Shown: piece by piece, positions 1 through 9,996 of the stretch
Numbering within the stretch: position 1 is the stretch's first letter
Layout of the letters: every line of letters begins with the position of its first letter
Assembly (NCBI GenBank): GCA_029204225.1
Contig: CM055095.1
Coordinates: forward strand, 64,589,976 to 64,653,975
From: Diphasiastrum complanatum
Taxonomy: Eukaryota; Streptophyta; Lycopodiopsida; Lycopodiales; Lycopodiaceae
Direction of reading: 5' to 3'
DNA length: 64,000 nucleotides
The notes under the pieces: model-generated
What the model saw: the letters and a program-made list of their open reading frames with translations, nothing else
What the model was told of the DNA's origin: nothing
Databases searched by the model: none
Position numbers and translations under genes: made by a program

Positions 1-470
1 GTGTCAATTTTCGAGGTATTTCAAGGTGTTTTCAGTGTCAATTTGGAGGTATTTTGAGGTACTTTTGAGGTACTTCAGTGTCTCAATTTTTGAGGTATTT
101 TCAAGGTGTCTCAATATTCAAGGTATTTCGAAGTATTTTCAGTGTCAATTTTTTGATGTATTTCGAGGTATTTTCATAGTCAAGTTTTCGAGGGTCAGTG
201 TCTCAATTTTCGAGGTATTTCGAGGTACTTTTCAAGGTATTTTGAAGTACTTTCGAGGTATTTCGAGGGTCAGTGTCGAGGGTTGGTGTCTCATTTTTCG
301 AGGTAGTTCGAGATACTTTTCGAGATATTTCGAGGTACTTTTCAAGCTATTTCGAGTTGCTTTCGAGAGTCAGTGTCTCAATCTTTGAGGTATTTTTGAG
401 ATATTTTTGAGGTACTTTTCGAGGTTCGAGGTATTTTTCGAGGGTCGGTCTCGCATCCCGCTGATTTTTT
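1..470. repeat. Degenerate minisatellite, TCGAGGTATTT/TCGAGGTACTTT units
   Basis: Seen directly: the motifs TCGAGGTATTTCGAGGTACTTTT and GGGTCAGTGTCTCAATTTT (and variants) alternate from the first base to about 470, with a period near 20-25 bp and a higher-order unit near 80 bp. It has no conserved coding frame. The long open frame on the plus strand simply translates the repeat. The array is cut by the window start. Confidence 0.85.
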
Positions 471-656
471 CGAATTTTTTGCGAGCTTTTTGAGGCCTTT
501 TCGCTTTTCGAGCTATTTTCACGAAGGCATCGAGATTTTCACGTAGCCTTCAGAAAAAAAAATTTTGAGATATTTTTGCAAAAGATTCAGTAATTTTTGC
601 GAAATTTTCGCGACATTGGCCCTCCCCCTCCAGAAAAATGCAACACTCCCCCTCCC
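470..656. other. Short unassigned stretch before the Helitron-like pair
   Basis: AT-rich DNA with runs of A and T, then C-rich stretches of CCTCCCCCTCC type from about 620. It may be the outer part of the Helitron-like element that follows, but no boundary could be fixed. Confidence 0.4.
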
Positions 657-895
657 CCTCCTAAAAAATGGCTCCCCCTCCCAAAAAATGTCTTCCCCTC
701 TCGAACAATGCAACACGTCGGTTGGCACACTTCGGTCACGTACACACATACATCTTCCACCCGTCAACGAGGAGATACTAAATTTTCAAATCATTGGAAA
801 ATCATCGCCCGTCAACGAGATACTCAATTTCCAAATCATCGACCGTCACCTAGATCTACCTCCATTGCCCGTCAACGACCGGCACTCACAACTAG
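657..895 (+). mobile_element. Helitron-like non-autonomous element, copy 1
   Basis: The stretch ends with a hairpin at 866-884 (TGCCCGTC, loop, GACCGGCA, one mismatched pair), a 7-base spacer and CTAG at 892-895, followed by T and a (TA)n tract. A hairpin a few bases before a CTRR terminus followed by T is the defining 3' end of Helitrons. The body from CCTCCTAAAAAATGG onward is repeated almost exactly at 998-1236. The 5' end may begin at the C-rich TCCCC, as Helitrons begin with TC, but this is less certain. No Rep/helicase coding is present, so it would be non-autonomous. The family assignment is inferred from the terminus only. Confidence 0.6.
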
Positions 896-900
896 TATAT

Positions 901-956
<56 letters not shown>

Positions 957-962
957 GTATAC
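896..962. repeat. (TA)n microsatellite with interspersed TG
   Basis: Alternating TA with a few TGTATATG interruptions. It begins immediately after the CTAG terminus of Helitron-like copy 1. Confidence 0.95.
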
Positions 963-997
963 ATCATAGGTCCCGCAGTACCGGGTACCGAGGATCC

Positions 998-1236
998 CCT
1001 CCTAAAAAATGGCTCCCCCTCCCAAAATATGTCTTCCCCTCTCGAACAATGCGACACGTCGGTTGGCACACTTCGGCCACGTACACACATACATCTTCCA
1101 CCCGTCAACGAGGAGATACTAAATTTTCAAATCATTGGAAAATCATCGCCCGTCAACGAGATACTCAATTTCCAAATCATCGACCGTCACCTAGATTGAC
1201 CTCCATTGCCCGTCAACGACCGGCACTCACAACTAG
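998..1236 (+). mobile_element. Helitron-like non-autonomous element, copy 2 (tandem)
   Basis: Near-identical repeat of 657-895, with hairpin at 1207-1225 and CTAG at 1233-1236 followed by a shorter TA tract. The sequence between the two copies (ATCATAGGTCCCGCAGTACC and on to GAGGATCC) recurs after copy 2 as ATCATAGGTCCCGCGGTACC to GAGGATTCC. The whole unit of element plus TA spacer plus GGTACC tail is therefore tandemly duplicated. The two copies differ mainly in TA tract length. Confidence 0.6.
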
Positions 1237-1256
1237 TATATATATATGTATACATC

Positions 1257-1475
1257 ATAGGTCCCGCGGTACCGGGTACCGAGGATTCCGGTACCGCGAT
1301 ACCTTACCGGTCCCACGGTACCAAAAAAAAAAATTACGAAAATAACAAGGGAAAAAAATTTAAATTTTTTATAGTTATCTTTTTATAATGGTACCGCCCT
1401 GGTACCACGGATCCAAGGGCGGTACCATTGTTATGGTATCGACGGTACCATAACAACGGTACCACATGGCACTAT

Positions 1476-1478
<3 letters not shown>
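1257..1478. repeat. GGTACC-rich inverted-repeat patch
   Basis: GGTACC (itself palindromic) and variants such as GGTACCG or GTACCACGG occur many times. There are nested inverted repeats: GGTACCGCCCTGG near 1389 pairs with CCAAGGGCGGTACC near 1411-1425, and ACCATTGTTATGGTA pairs with TACCATAACAACGGT across the next 40 bases. No coding is seen. Confidence 0.7.
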
Positions 1479-1514
<36 letters not shown>

Positions 1515-1516
1515 GT

Positions 1517-1547
<31 letters not shown>

Positions 1548-1548
1548 T
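1478..1548. repeat. Compound (TA)n-(CA)n microsatellite
   Basis: TA repeats to about 1513, a TACGTATACATACATA transition, then (CA)n to 1548. It lies immediately beside the minus-strand Helitron-like end at 1552. Confidence 0.95.
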
Positions 1549-1551
1549 ATA

Positions 1552-1640
1552 CTAGTATAGAGTGCCCGTTGTTGACGAGCAATGGATGGCAGACGACGCG
1601 GGCTGGCGGACGGGCGTCATCGATTATGTTTTTTTAGGTG
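1552..1640 (-). mobile_element. Helitron-like 3' end, copy 3
   Basis: Read on the minus strand: hairpin at 1563-1581 (TGCTCGTC against ACGGGCA, one mismatch), 7-base spacer CTCTATA, CTAG at 1552-1555, then T and the TA/CA microsatellite. The sequence beyond the hairpin differs from copies 1 and 2, so only the 3' tail is assigned. Confidence 0.5.
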
Positions 1641-1778
1641 GACTGATAGGAGAAGGGAAGAACATATGGGGTGGGAACATAAATTCATTTTTAATGGAAT
1701 GGAGGCACCCCAACCTTCTTAAATTTTTTTAGGGGCATGGAGGCACCTCCCTCCCTCTATGAGTGGTTGGTCAGCCTG

Positions 1779-1783
<5 letters not shown>

Positions 1784-1861
<78 letters not shown>
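1784..1861. repeat. (GA)n microsatellite, about 39 units
   Basis: Uninterrupted GA repeat followed by an A run. Long open frames over it encode only alternating Arg-Glu and are not genes. Confidence 0.98.
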
Positions 1862-1866
<5 letters not shown>

Positions 1867-1967
1867 AAAACTGGGGCCCGTGGGAGGGAGGGAAGGAGGA
1901 AAAATGACTCTAGGCTCTATACTTCATCCATACAATATACCTCATCCACAAAGTTTTTTATATGGAG

Positions 1968-2068
1968 ATGTGTGTGTGTGTGTGTGTGCACGCACACACA
2001 CATTCGATGTGTTGGGGAAAGCTCTCTCTTCACACACACACACACACAGGCGCGCACACACACGCACA
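1968..2068. repeat. (TG)n and (CA)n microsatellite cluster
   Basis: A TG run at about 1970-1988, then CA runs at about 1990-2003 and 2030-2068. No coding is supported. Confidence 0.9.
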
Positions 2069-2204
2069 TGTGTTTCAAATTCCCCCTCCCCCCCTATTTT
2101 TCTCTTTTTATTGTCTCTTTTGCTCCCCTCACCCCATCCCTCCTTTTTTTTCAACTGTGCATTTTTTGGCCCATGGATAAAAGCTTGTGGGTAACGATTT
2201 AGGA

Positions 2205-2674
2205 GTTAAAGCTACTGAGTTTGGGCTTGTGGTTCAACATTCTTGAAAATGGCAAGCTAAGATAGGAATTTGAGGATTGAAAAAAAAAAAAAAAAAAAAG
2301 CAGTTTAAGGTAGTCAAGAAAATTTTTATGTTTATGATTTATGGGTAAAACTTTGTAAAATTCAAAATAAATAAGAAATCCATGTAATAAAGATTATTGG
2401 CTAAAGTTTAAAGCACATTGAAGTGTATGACGAAAATAAAACCTTAACTTCAAACCTCAAATATTTGAATTTAGTGAGTGGGAGGGAGGGGTGGGGAATC
2501 TTTTTGGGGCCCACCCGTCAATGCACACAATGTGCAAATGTATGGGGATATGCACTTTTCCCATACATGCATCCCCCTCCCCATCATTTTTAGTTAAGAA
2601 AGTGTGTATGCATGGGTGAGGAGAGGAGGATGCATGGGTGCACCCATACACATGCGCAAAACTGTACATAAGTT

Positions 2675-2678
<4 letters not shown>
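2205..2678 (+). repeat. Repeat R2, copy a
   Basis: Matches 3733-4254 in the same orientation, starting TTAAAGnTAnTGAGTTTGGG, through an A-rich tract, to CACATGCGCAAAAnTGTACA. Both copies stop at AGTTTAAA followed by a (TA)n tract. Near the 3' end both contain the 14-base palindrome ATGGGTGCACCCAT. No protein is supported in either copy. The family was not recognised; a retroposon with a TA-type tail is one possibility. Confidence 0.7.
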
Positions 2679-2731
<53 letters not shown>

Positions 2732-2752
2732 ACATACATATATATATATATA
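2679..2752. repeat. (TA)n microsatellite after R2a
   Basis: TA tract to about 2728, a short TACCTACATACA interruption, and another TA tract running directly into the hAT-like element at 2754. Confidence 0.95.
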
Positions 2753-2753
2753 T

Positions 2754-3340
2754 CATAGATGCCTAGAAACGAGTTTCAAGGAGAATGAGTTTTTAAAACC
2801 GCGTTTTGTCTCTCAGAAGTGTAGTAGGTGGGACACAAACAGACCTTATTTTCAATAGCTATTTGGTTGTTATTTGCACTGGTTTTCAATACATGTTCAG
2901 GGGGTTTGGGGGCAGTAGTCTCCCGAGAAACAGGGAGTCCGGGAGACGGTAGCCCCCTGGTGCAGGGTTTGGCGGGCAACGCCCCCCAACGGCATGGTCC
3001 GAGAGTAAGGCCTCTTCATGATTTTGCCTTCCAACTCCCTAAGCGAAAACACACTTACTGAGACCATCTACGATCGTAACGAACAGGCTAGAGATTAGTT
3101 TTGAATTTTTATCCTTGACAGAACCCAACCTGGATTAATACACCTGAACTGGACCATCTTGCACTCGAAACAGTAGACAGATTACACAATAATTATGTTC
3201 TTAATTAGAGCTTTCATCTGATACCCATATTGTCTCAAAAAAAACCAAAAAAAAAAAAAAATCAGGAATTTTTTTTAAAATTTCAGAAACGCGTTTCTGA
3301 ACCACGTTTCTGAACGCGTTTCAAAAACGCTGGGCATCTA

Positions 3341-3342
<2 letters not shown>
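2754..3342 (+). mobile_element. hAT-like non-autonomous element, copy 1 (589 bp)
   Basis: Terminal inverted repeats: the left end CATAGATGCCTAGAAACG matches the reverse complement of the right end, CATAGATGCCCAGCGTTTT. It lies inside a (TA)n tract, so its target duplication cannot be read. Long blocks match 61498-62285: CTCTCAGAAGTGnAGTAG, GTTGTTATTTGC and GAGCTTTCATCTGATACCCA. The right end carries repeated GAAACGCGTTTCTGAA palindromes. There is no transposase frame. The hAT assignment rests on copy 2, which has an exact 8-bp duplication. The interior from 2898 to 3010 is G- and C-rich and differs from copy 2. Confidence 0.7.

Positions 3343-3343
<1 letters not shown>

Positions 3344-3402
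<59 letters not shown>
3344..3402. repeat. (TA)n microsatellite
   Basis: Pure TA tract between the hAT-like element and the minus-strand Helitron-like end at 3403. Confidence 0.98.
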
Positions 3403-3403
<1 letters not shown>

Positions 3404-3730
3404 TAGTAAACAGTGCCCGTCATTGACGGGCAATGGAGGCCGATCTAGGTGGCAACCGATGATTTGGATGATGGCCAATCTTGCACATCTCGCATCTCGA
3501 ATATCAAACATTCGAGTCTTTGGAAAAGTTCGAGCCTTCAGAAAAATTCGAGCCTTCGGAAAAATGCGAGTCTTCAGGAAAATTCTAGTCGTTGGAAAAT
3601 AAAATCGAGTCTTTCGAAAAATTCGAGTCTTCGAAAAAATTCGAGTCTTTTGAAAAATTTGACTTGACAGTACAAAGGGTCCTTTAATCCTTTGGAAAAA
3701 TTCGAGTCTTTGAAAAAATTTGATCCTTTG
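3403..3730 (-). mobile_element. Helitron-like 3' end, copy 4, with internal minisatellite
   Basis: Minus strand: a perfect hairpin at 3414-3432 (TGCCCGTCATTGACGGGCA read on plus, arms of 8 with a 3-base loop), a 7-base spacer and CTAG at 3403-3406 next to (TA)n. The adjoining 40 bases (GGCAATGGAGGnnGATCTAGGTG) match the reverse complement of copies 1 and 2, confirming one family. From about 3500 to 3730 the body is an array of GAAAAATTCGAGTCTTC-like units of about 18 bp. Internal minisatellites are common in plant Helitrons. Confidence 0.55.
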
Positions 3731-3732
3731 AA

Positions 3733-4250
3733 ATTAAAGATAGTGAGTTTGGGCTTGTGGTTAAACATTCATGAAAATGGTGGGCCAAGATAGAGATTTG
3801 AAGGATTGAGAAAAAAAAAAAAAAGCAATTTTAGGTAGTCAAAAAAAAGTTTATGTTCATGATTTATGGGTAAAACTTTGGTAATTCAAAATAGATAAGA
3901 AAGCCATGTAATAAAGATTATTGGCTAAAGTTTAAAGCACATTGAAGTGTGTGAAGAAAATAAAACCTTAACTTCAAACTTCAAATATTTGAATTTAGAG
4001 AAAAATATTTGGGGGCCACCCCCCAATTTAGAGAAAGATATTTCAATTTAGAGAAAGATATTTGGGGCCCACCCTCCAATGCATACAATGTGCAAATGTA
4101 TGGGGATATGCACTTTGCTCATACATGCATCCTTTTTCCCATACATGCATCCTCCTCCCCAAGTTTTTTAGTTAGAAAAAGCTTATGCATGGTGAGGGGA
4201 GGAGGATGCATGGGTGCACCCATACACATGCGCAAAAGTGTACATAAGTT

Positions 4251-4254
<4 letters not shown>
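3733..4254 (+). repeat. Repeat R2, copy b
   Basis: Second copy of R2 (see 2205-2678). It carries two extra short internal duplications, of AATTTAGAGAAAGATATTT near 4025-4060 and of CCCATACATGCATCC near 4118-4155. It ends in AGTTTAAA and (TA)n. Confidence 0.7.
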
Positions 4255-4307
<53 letters not shown>

Positions 4308-4340
4308 CATATATATAGATACATACATATATATACATAC
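4255..4340. repeat. (TA)n microsatellite after R2b
   Basis: TA tract followed by TACATATATATAGATACATACA, ending at the copia A LTR. Confidence 0.95.
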
Positions 4341-4603
4341 ACTTAGAATTTGCTTTGCACATGAACACAGATCATGCTACACAGACAGAAAACACTCTCC
4401 ACTGCAAGCTCACATAGCAATTGTATTTCTCAAAATGAAATTACACTGTACATATAGTTGTTCACTCAGGCAACTCATGCATGACCCAGGTTGTCGTTGG
4501 CGGGACGTGTGTCCCGTCGACTTGCCTTGTGGCGAGGCCAACTGATCCTTATCCACTAATAGGAACACAGCACAGTAGCACAGTGATTTTACTTTAATTC
4601 TAA
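4341..4603 (-). mobile_element. 3' LTR of copia element A
   Basis: Same LTR family as 35189-35458 and 40937-41209, starting ACTTAGAATTTGC and ending TTTAATTCTAA on the plus strand. The termini are TTAGAAT...ATTCTAA rather than TG...CA. The purine-rich tract on the minus strand (AAGGGAGAGAG, 4604-4614) abuts it, as expected for the polypurine tract and 3' LTR. Confidence 0.85.
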
Positions 4604-7600
4604 CTCTCTCCCTTAAAGTAGAGTCTACTTTTTATACAGTCATATACATAGCTTTAAAGTCAATAAACTTTAAGTACAGAAAGCTTTGATCTAAACTTAT
4701 CAAACTTTTCTCCAACAAGTGGCTTAGCGAAAATATCAGCTAGTTGTTCTTTTGTGCTACAATGAACAACATGAATTTCACGACTCAACAGCCTCTCACG
4801 TATAAAGTGATGCTGAATCTCAATGTGTTTAGTTCTCGCATGGAACACTAGATTCTTTGCTAGCTGAATGCCACTCTGACTATCGCTATGTAATGTCGTG
4901 GGACTTCATGCCAACTTCTTCCAAGATTTGTCTCAACCATATAGCTTCTGGTTCTGCACTACACATTGCCTTATACTCTGCTTTTGTGGTGGATAGAGTA
5001 ATTGTACTATGCTTTTTCCTAGACTAGAAAAAGCAACTACCACAAACCTGGAATACATACCCTGTGGTGGATCTACAATCATCATAGTCACCTCCCCAAT
5101 CTGCATCCACATAGCCACACAACTCAGGTAAACCATCATGCTTCCTGTAAATCAAGCCATAATCTGAAGTGCCTTTCACATAACGCAACATGCGTTTAGC
5201 TGCCTTCCAATGCGTTTCCGTAGGTGCTGCCATAAACTGACTTACAATGCCAACAACATAGCATATATCTTGTCTAGTCGTGGAAAGGTAAATCAAGCTC
5301 CCTACTAACTGTCTATACAGCATAGCATCAAATGACTATGACTCATCAAGCTTAGAAAGCTTTTTACCTTGGTCAATAGGAGTATTTACTGGTTTGCAAT
5401 CCTGCAACCTAAACCTGTGCAGCAATTCTTTGACATACTTCACTTGTGTTAAACCCACTTCGTGTCCTTTTTGTCACACCTCTACTCCAAGGCAATAATG
5501 CATCAGGCTGAGATCTGTCATCTCGAATTGCTCCATGAGGTCTTTCTTAATCATGTCTATCATCTCTTGATTATTTCCCGTAATAATCACGTCATCAACA
5601 TAAAGACATCAAAGCATAAGACATATAGATTTGGATCAGAATGTGTTCTTACCATCCCCTTTGAACAAAAGTAGGCATCAATCCTGTTATACCACGCACG
5701 TGGTGTCTGTTTAAGACCATAAAGCGCTTTCTTCAAGCGACATACTTTATTTTCCTGTCCCTTCGCTACAAAGCCTTCAAGTCGATCCATGAACACTTCT
5801 TCTTCTAACTCACCATTTAGAAAAGCATATTTCACATCCATCTGATGCAAAGGCCAACCAAAATGTGAAGCTAAAGCAACAAGTAGATGTAGAGGATTCC
5901 ACTTACAAACTGATGCAAAGGTCTCCTCATAGTCGATGCCTTTATTTTGTGCATACCCTTTGATCACCAATCTTGCCTTGTGCTTTGCTATACTTCCATC
6001 GACAAGGTACTTAGTCATGTATACCCATTTGCAACCAATGGGTTTCTTGCCAACTGGTGGTTCTACTATGTCCCATGTGCTATGCTTCGCAATTGACTCC
6101 ATCTCCTCTCCCATGGCCTTGACCCAAATGTCATCATCATTCGTTTCACCATAAGTCGAAGGTTCTTTGCTTTGAATAATGCTAGATAAGAGAGCATAAT
6201 TTGCTTCATACCTTTCAGGTTGTGTCTTCTCTCTTGTTGATCTTCATAGCTCTTCCTGGCTAGATGATCCTGGAAAGTCATCCATGTCGCGGCTCTCCAA
6301 CAATCTCTCAAACCACTTAGGGAGCTTCCTGTCAACTGATCGGCTTCCTGGTGAAAATGTATCCCAAGGTACATCCTTCTCCTTACGTTTGTCACCTGCA
6401 ACTTCAATCCTTCTTGCACCAAAAGGTTTGTCCCTACCTCTCCAACCTATCTCTTGAGGTTGAGTAGTAGTATCTTGAGATGTATTCTCTTTTTCATCAC
6501 TTGGAAGGTCAATGAATGGATCATCATTAGGTGGTATCCTCACTATACCATCTTTCCCACTGGATGTCTCTATCTTCTCAGCATCCTCATCTTCATACAT
6601 CTTGGATTGATCAAAGATAACATCACGGCTTGTATGGACTTTGTTTTCCACTGGATCAAAACATCTATAGTCCTTCACACGATCATCATATCCTAGGAAT
6701 ATACATTTGATAGCTTTTACATCAAGTTTACATCTCTCTTAGGAACGTGTACAAAGGCCTTACATCGAAAGATTCGCAAGTGGTTCACCTTTGGCTTCTT
6801 CTTCGTGAATGCTTCCTCAGGTGTTATCTTTGGTATGGCAATGGTATGACTTCTATTTTGAAGATAGACTGGCGTGCTGCATGCTTCTGACCAAAAATAT
6901 TTTGCTAGTTTCATCTCAGCTAGCATAGATCTGGCACTTTCCACAATCATCCGATTCTTGCACTCAGCTACACCATTGAGATCAGGAGTATGAGCTTGAA
7001 ATTGTCTTTTAATCCCACATTGATCACAAAGATCATTGAAGTCATTAGACTTGTACTCACCTCCACTATCTGATCTTAGGACTTTGATCTTCCTACTTGT
7101 CTGATTTTCGACCAATGCTTTGAAGCTCTTGAGGTTTTCAAATGCATCTGATTTCTTCTTCAAGAAGTAGACCCACGTCTTATGTGACATATCATCAATA
7201 AAGGTCATGAAATAGAAGAATTTACCTAAGGACATGGTCCTCATAGGCCCGCATCAATCTGTGTGGATTAAATCCAGGATGTTCTTTTCTCTTGCAGCAC
7301 CCTGTTTATTGAACTTCTCTCGATGCTGCTTCCCATATACACAAGATTCGCACATCGATTTCAAGTGATCTTATATGGTAGGCAATCCTATTACCATCTC
7401 CAATTTTCTCATCAAACTGAGGCTTCCCAAGTTCAAGTGACCAAGCCTCTTATGCCACAACTCAGTTTGCGATGGAATGGACGATACAAGTCCATGTTGT
7501 CCCTTGATTGTAGCATTCAACCTGTACAATTTTGTATTGGGCTCTCTTACTCCATCCGCAATAACTTTGAACTTTTGGTTCACATCTTTCACAAAGCAAC

Positions 7601-7706
7601 GATCATGGGCGAATTCTACTTTCAACTTTTGATTAGTAATGACTCCAACAGAAAGTAGATTTTTCTTCAAACCTGGTACGTAAAGTATCTTCTTGATCAT
7701 CCTGCT
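4604..7706 (-). pseudogene. Copia element A polyprotein, 3' part (PR end to RNase H)
   Basis: Ty1/copia polyprotein on the minus strand. Read from 7721 down: LYVPGLKKNLLSVG (end of the protease region), the pre-integrase segment LWHKRLGHLNLGSL, integrase with FIDDMSHKTWVYF and RSDSGGEYKSNDF (second catalytic Asp present), RT with KARLVIKGYAQ, MDVKYAFLNGELEEE, KALYGLKQ and LYVDD at about 5590, then RNase H with ADWGGDYDD and the tail RTKHIEIQHHFIRERL. Frameshifts and stops break it into at least eight frames (for example near 7260, 6700, 6240, 5580, 5330 and 4900). The region matches copia B 35515-38575. Gag, most of protease and the 5' LTR are missing. The break at about 7706 adjoins copia C. 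Confidence 0.92.
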
Positions 7707-7724
7707 AACAAGAACAATCATTAA

Positions 7725-8308
7725 TGAAGGTAGGTGTACTTTCTAGCTTTACACGTGTGAAACTCTGTCTGAGTACAGACTCCAACCTGAAAATTAAGTA
7801 CACCATGATAGAACCTCAAAATAATCAAAACAAATGTAGACAAATGGAGAGAATCACACAAAATTGCTTCCAAAATCAAGATTGATGTCTCACATTGATT
7901 ATGACCAAATATGCCTCTATATATACACTTCTTGTAGCTCAAGGTACTGATCATGCATCAGATCTCACACGTGTGAGGATGCCTTGTCATCATCATGCAA
8001 TTTTGACACTTGGATCAAACTTTTCATTTTGGGCATTTTTGGTCCAATTTCTCACTATATGTAGATCTTCATGAAATCTTCTAGAAGCAAAAACTCGTCT
8101 AATTCAGCTATTTCCACACGTGTGAGTTGTCCTCTACACATGGGATGTGACACCTATTCAAAATATTTGGCTCATGCAATCAATAGATTAATGCCATGTG
8201 TCATATCTCTAAAAAACTAGTTTTTGGCCATTTTAGCCACTAGAACTTGAATTAAATCATATGTACAACATATATGATTATGGTACATGACAAGTACACC
8301 TTTTCACA
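7725..8308 (-). mobile_element. 3' LTR of copia element C
   Basis: Plus-strand ends TGAAGGTAGG and CCTTTTCACA, so TG...CA on both strands. The minus-strand polypurine tract TTTTGAGGAGGAG lies just outside at about 8309-8322, next to the RNase H end. The right 245 bp match 11353-11595. It contains three CACGTG motifs (7752, 7968, 8117), each inside ACACGTGTG-type palindromes. A TATATATAC stretch near 7917 could be a promoter TATA box. The left boundary is inferred. Confidence 0.7.
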
Positions 8309-8323
8309 CTCCTCCTCAAAAAT

Positions 8324-9985
8324 CTAGCTTGGTAGATCTAGCATAGATCTATCTATAACTCCAAGAGCCAATCTTAATTTTACAAATGGATCTTTAGGCA
8401 ATGCCTTGGTGAGTATATCAGCAATGCAATCTGATGATGAAACATGAATAAGCTTGATCTCCTTTGCTTGCACTTTCTCCCTCATGAAATGATGTGAAAT
8501 CTCAATGTGCTTTGTTCGAGCATGGAAGACTGGATTGTTTGCAAGTTGTTGAGCTACTTGATTGTCACAATATATGCATGGAATGTCTTCATCCTTGATC
8601 ACATATAGCTCCGCCAAAAGCCTTTTAAGCCAAAGAACCTCCTTTGTTGTTGTTGTCATAGCTTTATACTCGGATTCTGTTGATGAAAGAGAGATGGTAT
8701 CTTGCTTTTTAGAAAGCCAAGATATAGCTCCTCCACATAAGAATGTAGCAAATGCACTTACGAATCTTCTATCCATCTTGTCACCTGCAAAACTTGAGTC
8801 CGAATATGCTCTCAAACAAATATTAGTCCTTTCATAAACTATGCCAAAGAATTTTGTAGCCGAGATGTACCTTAACACCCTTTTTGCTCCTTTCCAATGA
8901 CATATTAATGGACTTTGCATGTATTGACTCAACTTGCCAACACAAAAACTAAGATCTGGTCTAGTGATGGTTAAGTATATCAAGGAACCAATAAGCATTC
9001 TATAGGTAGTGATGTCCTCAAAGGATGCTTCGTCACTTTCCTTAGAAACTTTTACACTTAGTTCCATAGGAGTTACAACTCCTTTATAATCAATCATGCC
9101 AAATCTTGCTAAGATTGATTGAGCATACTTAGATTGACATATGAAGGTAAAATCATTACTTCTAGTGACTTCTATTCCAAGTATAACTTTAAGAAGTTCT
9201 AGATCTACCATCTTAAATTCACTAGACAAGGAAACTTTTACATTCTTGATGCCATCTAGATCATTTCATCTTAGTATAATGTCATCAACATATAAAATTA
9301 AGATAATGATATTTCCATCATTACATTTGTAGTACAATGATGGTTCATAAGAGCTTACAACAAATCCAATGGAAATAAGATAGGAATACAACCTAGAGTA
9401 CCATGCTCTTGGTGCTTGCTTGAGTCCATAAAAACTCTTCTTCAAGAGACACACCTTGTCTTCTTCTCCATCTTTGATGAAGCCCTCGGGTTAGCACATG
9501 TAGATTTCCTCTTCCAAGAATCCATTCAAGAAAGCATTTGTCACATCAAGTTGGAAGAGCTCCCATTTGAAAGAAGTTGCAAGACATATGATTAATCTAA
9601 TGGTCACAAACTTTGCAACAGGTGCAAAGGTTTCATCATAATCTATGCTTTTGACTTGCAAAAAACTTTTTGCTACAAGTCTAGCTTTGTACTTATGAAT
9701 GGAACCATCTTGATTATATTTCAGTCGATATATCCATTTACAAGTAAGAGGCTTCTTTCCATAAGGTAAATCAACAAGTTTCCAAGTTTGATTTTCCATT
9801 AATGCATCAAACTCTACTTGCATAGCTTTCCTCCAATATTGAGACTTATTTGCTTCCTCAAAACTAGTTGGTTCTTCAAGCATAGTAGTCAAGAAAGTAT
9901 AAGAGTTGAGGAGTTGAGAATCTTCCCTTTGCTCTCCTTTGTCACTATAAGTGAGCCTTGATGGCTCAATCCTTTGTAACAGCAA
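8324..9985 (-). pseudogene. Copia element C reverse transcriptase and RNase H
   Basis: Minus strand, Ty1/copia RT-RNase H. Read from 9985 down: EEPTSFEEANKSQYWRKAM, KPLTCKWIYRLKYNQDGSI, KARLVAKSF, DYDETFAPVAKF and QLDVTNAFLNGFLEEEIYMC. After a stop at about 9490 come LLKKSFYGLKQAPRAWYSR and LYVDDIIL, another stop near 9265, and then a 301-codon open frame with LIGSLIYLTITRPDLSF, SDSSFAGD, LSSTESEYKA, CDNQVAQQL and RTKHIEISHHFMREK. The YVDD catalytic motif is intact. Only two stops and no obvious frameshift separate the pieces, so C is younger or better preserved than A. Integrase and protease are absent (see gag at 10640-11343). Confidence 0.92.
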
Positions 9986-9996
9986 ATAAGGATCCT

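Noticed and set aside
1-470. Regularly repeated units that might suggest a CRISPR array
   Set aside because: There are no unique spacers between identical repeats, the units are degenerate, and the surroundings are eukaryotic.
1759-2202. Overlapping long frames of Arg-Glu repeats and Thr-His repeats
   Set aside because: They are translations of GA and CA microsatellites and have no protein features.
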